From assembly GCA_022710935.1 (NCBI GenBank), contig JAKLFY010000025.1, positions 1-64,000 on the forward strand: a stretch of 64,000 bases of DNA, given 5' to 3'. The notes under the pieces were generated by a model. That model was given only the letters and a program-made list of their open reading frames with translations, made no database searches and was not told the DNA's origin. This stretch comes from Verrucomicrobiota bacterium. GTDB lineage: Bacteria; Verrucomicrobiota; Verrucomicrobiia; Limisphaerales; J093. Positions 58,317 to 64,000 of the stretch are shown here, in pieces. The first letter of the stretch is position 1; each line of letters begins with the position of its first letter. A program made the position numbers and the translations under genes.

Positions 58317-59426
58317 TCACCCGCCTCCCGACGGTTTGCGGAGCAGCAGGTCAAAAACCTCGCGAATCACAGATGCCGCCACCGCGCGCCCCCAAACCAC
58401 CTGTCCAATGCGCTCGGCCAGGACGAACCGGATCTCCCCGGCGCTCGTCTTCTTGTCGAGCCGCATCGCCCTGGACACATTCTCCCGCTGATGCGGGCTC
58501 AGGCAGACGCTCGTCGGCAGACCTGCGCGTTCGAACAGGGATCGGATGCGATCGACATCGCCTTCGGGCAAACCGAGGAGTCGGGCTGAGAGGCGGGCGG
58601 CAAACACCTGTCCAACCGCGATGGCCTCGCCGTGCAGGTACTTGCCGTACCCGAAGACGGCTTCGAGCGCGTGGCCCACGGTGTGCCCAAAGTTGAGAAC
58701 GGCCCGCCGCCCCTGCTCGGTCTCGTCGTGGCCGACAACAGCCGCCTTGATGGCGCAGCAGCGAGCCACCACCGCGGCGAGCGCGCCCCCATCTCTTCGC
58801 AGGAGAGGATCGAGATCCCGCTCGAGCCGCCGAAACAACCGCGCGTCAGCGATGATCCCGTATTTGATGACCTCCGCAAAACCGGCCCGCAACTCGCGCG
58901 GGGGCAGCGTTTCGAGCGTCGCCAAATCGCAGACCACCAGACGCGGCTGGTGAAAGGCGCCCACGAGATTCTTGCCCGCCTTGAGGTTCACCCCCACCTT
59001 GCCCCCCACCGAGCTGTCCACCTGGGCGAGCAGAGTGGTTGGGACCTGCACCAGGGCCAAACCGCGCAGGTAGGTTGCGGCAACAAAGCCCGCCAAATCG
59101 CCCACGACTCCCCCGCCCAGCGCGACAATGAACGAATCGCGCCCTGCCCGATGCCGCGCCAACTCGTGGTAGCAATCCGACACGCGGGCGAGGCACTTGG
59201 CGGTTTCACCGGCGGGGATTGTGATTTCGCGCGGCTCGAAGCCCGCCCTCTCGAGACTCTGGGCAGCCCGTCGGGCATACAGGGGCGCCACGTTGCTGTC
59301 GGAAATGATGGTGCAGTGCCTGCCCAGCCCCAGGCGCTCACAGTCTTGACCCAGACCGGAGAGCAAGCCCTCTCCGATGCGGATCGAGTAGGCTCGTTCG
59401 CCCAGCGGCACTCGCACAACTCGCAT
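58317..59426 (-). CDS. aroB: 3-dehydroquinate synthase
   Basis: 369 residues. NAD-binding and active-site segments: VALGGGVVGDLAGFVAATYL, RGLALVQVPTTLLAQVDSSV, GGKVGVNLKAGKNLVGAFHQP, RELRAGFAEVIKYGII, NFGHTVGHALEAVFGYGKYL and HGEAIAVGQVFAARLS. These include the zinc ligands Glu (in AEVIKYG) and the two His. It catalyses the second step of the shikimate pathway. No other aro gene is nearby. The upstream region holds a repeat pair (59495-59642). Confidence 0.96.
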   Translation of the reverse strand: MRVVRVPLGERAYSIRIGEGLLSGLGQDCERLGLGRHCTIISDSNVAPLYARRAAQSLERAGFEPREITIPAGETAKCLARVSDCYHELARHRAGRDSFIVALGGGVVGDLAGFVAATYLRGLALVQVPTTLLAQVDSSVGGKVGVNLKAGKNLVGAFHQPRLVVCDLATLETLPPRELRAGFAEVIKYGIIADARLFRRLERDLDPLLRRDGGALAAVVARCCAIKAAVVGHDETEQGRRAVLNFGHTVGHALEAVFGYGKYLHGEAIAVGQVFAARLSARLLGLPEGDVDRIRSLFERAGLPTSVCLSPHQRENVSRAMRLDKKTSAGEIRFVLAERIGQVVWGRAVAASVIREVFDLLLRKPSGGG

Positions 59427-59494
59427 GCGATTCAGTGTAGGGCCTCACCCGGTGATGTCAAAGGTTTGCCCGGCCCAGCCCGGACTCTCGCCCC

Positions 59495-59565
59495 AGCCCG
59501 CATTTCTCACCAGCTTTTGATGTCATCTGACCGGTCACCGTCACATTTCACCTGAAATGCGGGCT
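59495..59565 (+). repeat. palindromic-end repeat, AGCCCGCATTTC type
   Basis: AGCCCGCATTTC and GAAATGCGGGCT are perfect 12-base arms. The interior matches 34467-34538 at nearly every base. It is followed by CATCAGAATAG and then the next element, so the two units are almost contiguous here. Confidence 0.9.
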
Positions 59566-59576
59566 CATCAGAATAG

Positions 59577-59642
59577 ACCCGGAAATCTCACCCGCGGACC
59601 GTCAGGAATGCCGCGACCGCCCCACTGGTGAGATTTCCGGGC
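59577..59642. repeat. palindromic-end repeat, CCCGGAAATCTCACC type, copy 2
   Basis: CCCGGAAATCTCACC at 59578-59592 and GGTGAGATTTCCGGG at 59627-59641 are perfect 15-base arms; the interior matches 34682-34747. It lies about 80 bases before the epimerase start. Confidence 0.9.
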
Positions 59643-59723
59643 CAGGACGAGCCCCGCGACACGCTCTTCTGGGGTGCTCTTCTGGAGTTGCATCGACGCC
59701 CCATTTCGGCTTCTGTACCCGGC

Positions 59724-60794
59724 ATGAAGTTGCGGATCTGGCGTTACGACCTGCAGTTGGCACATCGTTGGACGATCGCCCGCGGGCTCGAACCGGGAGG
59801 CGCGGGCGGCAAGACGACCAGCCAGGTGGTCCTCGCCGAGTTGACGGACAACGACGGGATTGTCGGCCTCGGCGAGGCGGCCCCTTCATCCCGGTACGGC
59901 GAGACAACCGATACCGCCGTCGCTTTCCTCGAACGGGTGGACGCCAATCGCCTCTCCTTCGCCGACCCTGCATCGAGCCTCGAATACGCGCGAAGTCTCG
60001 CGCCCGGTCAGTTCGCCGCAAAAGGCGCGCTGGACGTCGCTTTGTCTGATGGGGCCGCGCGGCGCGCCGGCAAACCACTGCACACCTATCTCGGCCTCGG
60101 CTTCGCCGAGAACAAGCATGTCACTTCATTCAGCATCGGCATCGCCACGCCCGAGATCATCACCCAGAAAACCCGCGCGGCGGAATCCTATCCGGTGTTG
60201 AAGCTCAAACTGGGAAGCCCGCACGATCGCGACAACCTGGGGGCCTTGCGCGCGGCCGCCCCGCGCAAGCCTGTCCGTGTCGATGCCAACGAAGCCTGGA
60301 AAACCAAGGAGATTGCCCTGCAGAATCTGGAATGGCTGGCCCAGGACGGGGCCATCCAGTTTGTCGAACAGCCCATGCCCGCCAACGCCACTCTCGAGGA
60401 CATGGTCTGGTTGAAGGCACGCTCGCCTCTGCCCCTCATGGGGGACGAGTCGTATGTCTCGATCAAGGACGTCGAGCGCTGCGCCGCGGCGTTTCACTCC
60501 GTGAACGTGAAACTCGTCAAGGTCGGAGGTGTGTCCCCGGGTTTTGAGGCCTTGCGCGCGGCCCGGCAAGCCGGCCTGCAGACCATGCTCGGCTGCATGA
60601 TCGAGTCGAGTGTCCTGATCTCGGCGGCCGCGCACCTTGCCGACCTGACCGACTACCTCGATCTGGATGGCAATCTGCTGGTCACCAACGACCCGTTCTG
60701 CGGGGTGAAGGCTGACCGCGGTCTCCTCTCGTTTGCCGGTGCGCCGGACCACCTTGGCCTATGTGTCAGGCCTCGCGAAATGAAGCGGCTCTAA
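59724..60794 (+). CDS. enolase-superfamily dipeptide epimerase
   Basis: 356 residues from ATG 59724 (MKLRIWRYDLQLAHRWTI). Features of the muconate-lactonising subgroup: capping domain GIVGLGEAAPSSRYGET, KLKLG with the catalytic Lys pair, VDANEAWKTKEIAL (metal Asp), IQFVEQPMPAN (metal Glu), LMGDESY (metal Asp) and VNVKLVKVGGVSPG with the opposite Lys. The C-terminus MLGCMIESSVLISAAAHLA is typical of L-Ala-D/L-Glu epimerases that act on murein peptides. The exact dipeptide is not determined. Confidence 0.88.
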   Translation: MKLRIWRYDLQLAHRWTIARGLEPGGAGGKTTSQVVLAELTDNDGIVGLGEAAPSSRYGETTDTAVAFLERVDANRLSFADPASSLEYARSLAPGQFAAKGALDVALSDGAARRAGKPLHTYLGLGFAENKHVTSFSIGIATPEIITQKTRAAESYPVLKLKLGSPHDRDNLGALRAAAPRKPVRVDANEAWKTKEIALQNLEWLAQDGAIQFVEQPMPANATLEDMVWLKARSPLPLMGDESYVSIKDVERCAAAFHSVNVKLVKVGGVSPGFEALRAARQAGLQTMLGCMIESSVLISAAAHLADLTDYLDLDGNLLVTNDPFCGVKADRGLLSFAGAPDHLGLCVRPREMKRL

Positions 60795-61044
60795 CTGCGC
60801 GGCTCGGGGCGGTTTTTTTGGTACTAAACCTGCTATCATTAACGGGATGGCGCATGACGGCGTCTCGAGACGAGGAGCCCCTCAGAGCATTGGGAATCCG
60901 GATGCGGACGAACAGCCGCGGGGCCCAGACGACTGCGCGCCGTGCACGGATCGTGGTGCGTAAAATGGTCGACGAGAGAAACCAGCGGAGCAGAGAACGA
61001 GGTGATCCGATCGCGGTGAGTTTCGGCCGCCGCGGAGGCCAGCC
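60795..61044. other. gap before the VTC gene, tiny frame only
   Basis: 250 bases. It begins with a GGTTTTTTTGGTACTAAACC stretch and TATCATTAA, AT-rich for this genome and possibly a promoter, but no well-spaced -35 is visible. A 38-codon frame at 60847-60963 (MAHDGVSRRG...) is too weak to call a gene. Confidence 0.35.
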
Positions 61045-61863
61045 ATGAAACAAGACCGGCTGCAACAGCAACGGCTGGAATTGAAGTACATCATCAGCGA
61101 GCACAAGGCCCTCGCGATCCGGGATTACGTCCGCTCCTATCTGGACCTGGACGAGTACTCGCAGGACCAACCGGATTACTCGTACCGCATTCACAGCCTC
61201 TACCTCGACTCGGACTGGCTCAAGACCTACTGGGACACGATCAACGGGTTGAAGAACCGCTACAAGCTGCGATTGCGGTACTACGACGAACAGCCCTCCT
61301 CTCCGGTCTTCTTCGAAATCAAGAGGCGCATGAACGACGCCATTTCCAAACAGCGCGGCGGCGTGCACCGCAACGCGGTGGATTGGCTCCTCGCGGGTCA
61401 TTTGCCCGAACCCCGGCATCTGCTCTCCGAGAATCCCAAGGAACTGGTCGCGCTCCAGAGGTTCAGCCACCTCATGCTGGGCATCCGGGCAGGCCCGAAA
61501 ATGCACGTCACCTATTCCCGCGAGGCCTGGATGAGCACGCACGGCAACTCGATCCGAGTGACCATGGACCGGGACGTCTATTGTTCGCCCGAGTTCAGCG
61601 CCCAACTGAGCACCCACCTGCGCAATCCAGTCAAGCCGTTCGGCGACAAGGTGATTCTCGAACTCAAGTTCACCGACCGCTTTCCAAACTGGTTCCGCGA
61701 ACTGGTCGAGACGTTCGATCTCATGCGCGGAGCAGCGGCCAAGTATGCCGATGGCGTCACACTCGTCGGTGAACCCTTCTTCTACGACCAGGCATCCCGA
61801 TGGGCCTCCTCCCGGTCCTCGATGTTGCATCCGGCCACGCTCCAACCCGGGCTCGAAGATTGA
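61045..61863 (+). CDS. VTC-domain (polyphosphate polymerase-like) protein
   Basis: 272 residues. The VTC tunnel-domain pattern is clear: RLELKYIISEHKALAIRDYV, YRIHSLYLDSDWLKTYWD, RYKLRLRYYDEQPSSPVFFE, IKRRMNDAISKQRGGV, HGNSIRVTMDRDVYCS, GDKVILELKFTDRFPNWF and FDLMRGAAAKYADGV. The alternating Lys/Arg/Glu residues line the triphosphate-tunnel fold. In yeast such domains make polyphosphate from ATP. Bacterial homologues often accompany a CotH or DUF4956 protein, absent here. Confidence 0.9.
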   Translation: MKQDRLQQQRLELKYIISEHKALAIRDYVRSYLDLDEYSQDQPDYSYRIHSLYLDSDWLKTYWDTINGLKNRYKLRLRYYDEQPSSPVFFEIKRRMNDAISKQRGGVHRNAVDWLLAGHLPEPRHLLSENPKELVALQRFSHLMLGIRAGPKMHVTYSREAWMSTHGNSIRVTMDRDVYCSPEFSAQLSTHLRNPVKPFGDKVILELKFTDRFPNWFRELVETFDLMRGAAAKYADGVTLVGEPFFYDQASRWASSRSSMLHPATLQPGLED

Positions 61864-62253
61864 GAGCTGCGCGGCCGGTCTCGGCCGGTCCCCCCTCAGA
61901 AAAAAAAGAACCCCGCCACAATGCCGTGCGTAACAGTTCCTTTGAACTTGTAAGAAACAGGTGGAGCCCTCGCCGCGGTCTTCGACTTCCAGTCAAGGCC
62001 TGTCGGCAACCAAGCGGCATCCGGACTCCGTGTCTAGGTCAGACTACGGTTCAAGGACTTAGTTTCTAATCACGAGCAGTGGCAGGGTAAAGCCAGTGTC
62101 GAGTCCATAGTTTTCCAAAGATCCGCGGTCTCTTCACACAACCGCCTGACGCAGATTCTTATCGCCCAATCGAGCCGATCTCTCAAGCAAAAAAAAAGAA
62201 AAAGTCTCCACCAAGGCATCGAGTTTGGCTCCATTTACGCTAAAGAGAGGCTG
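61864..62253. other. AT-richer convergent intergenic region
   Basis: 390 bases between convergent VTC (plus) and accD (minus) genes. Local base composition is visibly lower in GC than the flanks. It has A-runs at about 61900 and 62190 that could serve as U-tracts for minus-strand termination, and a small hairpin GGCCG-gtct-CGGCC at about 61872-61885. I find no gene or RNA family. Confidence 0.45.
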
Positions 62254-63201
62254 TCACGATGCTGCGACGCCGTGGCGCTGACTGTGGAGCAGAAAGCCGA
62301 GGTACTGAATCAGCCGTTCCTTCATCTCCTTGCGCGAGACGATCGAATCGATCAAGCCGTGTTCCTGGAGGAACTCCGCCGTCTGAAATCCTGGCGGGAG
62401 TTCGGCCTGCGTGGTGTCCTTGATCACCCGCGGACCGGCAAAGCCGATCATGGCGCCCGGCTCGGCAATGATGAGATCCCCGAGGGTGGCGAAGCTGGCC
62501 ATGACTCCGGCTGTCGTGGGGTGAGTCAGGACGCTGATGTAGGGCAGGCGGCTTTGGGCATGGTAGGCCAGTGCGGCCGCGGTCTTGGCCATCTGCATGA
62601 GGCTGAACATCCCTTCGTACATCCGCGCGCCGCCGCTGGTCGAAACGATCACCAGGCCGAGCCCCTTGTCGGTGGCGGATTCGATCAGATGGGTCAGTTT
62701 CTCGCCCACCACCGATCCCATCGATCCGCCCAGGAAGGAGAAATCCATGACGCCGAGCGCGACACGGTAGGGGCCGATCCGGCCGATGCCCGTCAACACG
62801 GCGTCCTTCAATCCGGTGCTTCTCTGGTAACTGTCGAGTTTGTCCGCATAGGCCGCCACGCCGGTGAACCCGAGGATATCGACGCTGATCAACCGCGGAT
62901 CCATTTCCTCGAATGAACAGGTCTCGACAAGGGCATGGATGCGTTCCCGGGCCCCGATCGGAAAGTGGTGCGAGCACCGGGGGCAGACCTTGAGGTTGTC
63001 GTCCAGTTCCTTGTCGTAGATCATCGTGGAACACTTGGGGCACTTGGTCCACAATCCTTCCGGGATTTCCCTCTTGCGTGCGCGCCCGGACCCGAGTTTC
63101 GGTTTCTTGATGAAACCGCTCGCGCTCTTGGGCTCAGGGGGTGGCGCCGGTTCCTTGCCTCCGAGTCCGATCGATCGCTTGGGAATAAATGATGTCGCCA
63201 T
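62254..63201 (-). CDS. accD: acetyl-CoA carboxylase carboxyltransferase beta subunit
   Basis: 315 residues from ATG 63201 (MATSFIPKRSIGLGG); the longer frame to 63249 lacks conserved sequence. The zinc finger has CPKCSTMIYDKEL and CPRCSHHFPIGARER. The crotonase-type core has ALGVMDFSFLGGSMGSVVGE, IVSTSGGARMYEGMFSLMQM, LTHPTTAGVMASFATLGD, IIAEPGAMIGFAGPRVIKDT and the ending LIDSIVSRKEMKERL. It transfers CO2 from biotin to acetyl-CoA with AccA, which is not encoded here. The N-terminal Pro/Lys-rich lead (about 45 residues) is longer than in E. coli. Confidence 0.96.
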   Translation of the reverse strand: MATSFIPKRSIGLGGKEPAPPPEPKSASGFIKKPKLGSGRARKREIPEGLWTKCPKCSTMIYDKELDDNLKVCPRCSHHFPIGARERIHALVETCSFEEMDPRLISVDILGFTGVAAYADKLDSYQRSTGLKDAVLTGIGRIGPYRVALGVMDFSFLGGSMGSVVGEKLTHLIESATDKGLGLVIVSTSGGARMYEGMFSLMQMAKTAAALAYHAQSRLPYISVLTHPTTAGVMASFATLGDLIIAEPGAMIGFAGPRVIKDTTQAELPPGFQTAEFLQEHGLIDSIVSRKEMKERLIQYLGFLLHSQRHGVAAS

Positions 63202-63218
63202 AGAAGCATCAGGAACAC

Positions 63219-63986
63219 TCAGACGCCGCGCGCCACGGTCCATACGCAAACATCGCCCGCCCCTCCGGCCCGAAGGACCTGAGCGCAGGCGCTTGCCGTG
63301 GCGCCGGTTGTAAGCACGTCATCAATCAACACAATCCGCTGTCCGCACACCGACACCCCGGATCTCAATGCGAAAGCCCGCCGCATGTTCGCCGCCCGCT
63401 CCCGGCGGGTCAACCGGGTTTGCGTCTCCGTTGGTTCGACCCGGCGAAGCATCCGGACGTTCAACGGAATCCCGGACGCCGCGCTGAGGCGTTTGGCCAA
63501 CCGCTCCGCCTGGTTGAACTCGCGCTCCCGCTCGCGCACGGGGTGAAGCGGAATCGGCACCAGCCAGTCCCAACGCTCGCAAAGAAGCTCCGGAACCGCC
63601 TGGGCCGCGAGCAAACCGGCGAGGAAAGGCTCGTGCCAGAGCGCACGCTGGTACTTATAGCGGTGTATCGCATCCCGCACAACCCCCGTCGCCAGGACCG
63701 CCGCCCGGGCCTTCGAGAAATGCAGGCCCAGACCCCGACAGTTGGCGCATTCGAACCGCGTCGTAACCGCCCCATCGAACGGGAGCCCGCAATGCTCGCA
63801 GAACGGTCGTCGAATCCAACGCACACCGCCGCGTCCCGAGCGGCACCGTGCACAGACAAAGCCCTCGGCGACCGTGGCCCTCTCGACATCACAGATCCGA
63901 CAGCGCTCCGGATACAGGAGGGCGGCTGCGGCAGCAAGAAAGCGTCCGAGGCCTTTCAGCGAAAGGGTTTGCGGCATCGATCCCAT
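63219..63986 (-). CDS. ComF-family phosphoribosyltransferase-like protein
   Basis: 255 residues from ATG 63986; ATG 63977 is equally possible. The N-terminal zinc-finger part has CRICDVERATVAEGFVCARC, FCEHCGLPF and CANCRGLGLHF. The phosphoribosyltransferase fold follows: YKYQRALWHEPFLAGLL, DWLVPIPLHPVREREREFNQ, RRVEPTETQTRLTRRERAAN and the PRPP loop IVLIDDVLTTGAT. ComF proteins aid DNA uptake in competent bacteria; a single comF-like gene does not show competence. It precedes accD by 17 bases on the same strand. Confidence 0.92.
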   Translation of the reverse strand: MGSMPQTLSLKGLGRFLAAAAALLYPERCRICDVERATVAEGFVCARCRSGRGGVRWIRRPFCEHCGLPFDGAVTTRFECANCRGLGLHFSKARAAVLATGVVRDAIHRYKYQRALWHEPFLAGLLAAQAVPELLCERWDWLVPIPLHPVREREREFNQAERLAKRLSAASGIPLNVRMLRRVEPTETQTRLTRRERAANMRRAFALRSGVSVCGQRIVLIDDVLTTGATASACAQVLRAGGAGDVCVWTVARGV

Positions 63987-64000
63987 TCTCCCTGGGTTCA

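Noticed and set aside
60847-60963. 38-codon frame with CAPC before the VTC gene
   Set aside because: No ribosome-binding site or homology pattern that I recognise; too short to support.

Overview
The window is about 64 kb of GC-rich bacterial chromosome. It looks like a Verrucomicrobiota genome (Limisphaerales/Pedosphaera-like), probably environmental. The signs are a prepilin-type secreted protein with a [18 protein letters not shown] leader, large secreted Ig/beta-helix proteins ending in an RFYR module, GSU2085/PfkB-type sugar genes, a DUF1573-cytochrome c fusion, and many short palindromic intergenic repeats. The lineage call is inference from gene content; there is no rRNA or tRNA gene in the window.

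Region A (1-24.2 kb, almost all minus strand) is a cell-surface and copper locus. In transcription order it holds: a membrane-anchored Pro-rich protein with a C-terminal DFRYKV domain (23234-24181); a CusB-type adaptor with two copies of a CPMAP/TCGEEV module; a CusA/CzcA-type RND pump; a 2197-residue chimera of SdrD-like domains, a beta-helix and a multicopper oxidase; two further cupredoxin/multicopper-oxidase-like proteins; a second DFRYKV-domain protein; a gingipain-type C25 peptidase; a beta-propeller/Ig protein; a small membrane protein with HPCVLC; a prepilin-type protein; and a secreted protein running off the left edge. No outer-membrane channel (CusC/TolC) gene is present. This locus is my best candidate for an undescribed system, perhaps extracellular copper handling or metal oxidation.

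Region B (24.2-27.6 kb) is decayed DNA: a truncated methyltransferase, an NADH dehydrogenase with its middle deleted, a SAP-like fragment and a DUF4143-type ATPase fragment. Within it sit an intact hemerythrin-like gene and an NsrR-type Rrf2 regulator. Region C (27.5-36 kb) has a DUF1573-cytochrome c protein, a GH9 cellulase, a bifunctional nuclease, holA, a XerC/D recombinase and a secreted esterase.

Region D (36.3-46.3 kb, plus strand) has a YIP1 protein, a MacA/MacB-like tripartite ABC exporter with two permeases, a membrane GrpE-HAD fusion, a conserved protein of unknown function and a PfkB sugar kinase. Region E (46.6-59.4 kb, minus strand) is housekeeping: gyrA, gyrB, rsmA, a class III aminotransferase, queE, a PAS histidine kinase, corA, an unknown possible nuclease and aroB. 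Region F (59.7-64 kb) has a dipeptide epimerase, a VTC-domain protein, accD and a ComF-like phosphoribosyltransferase.

Across regions A and C-F, short inverted-repeat elements of several families lie at gene 3' ends. In six genes the stop codon is part of the repeat terminus, and one copy also supplies the start of holA. Nested arrangements at 34.5 kb and 37.1 kb, compared with an empty version at 59.5 kb, suggest these elements are or were mobile.
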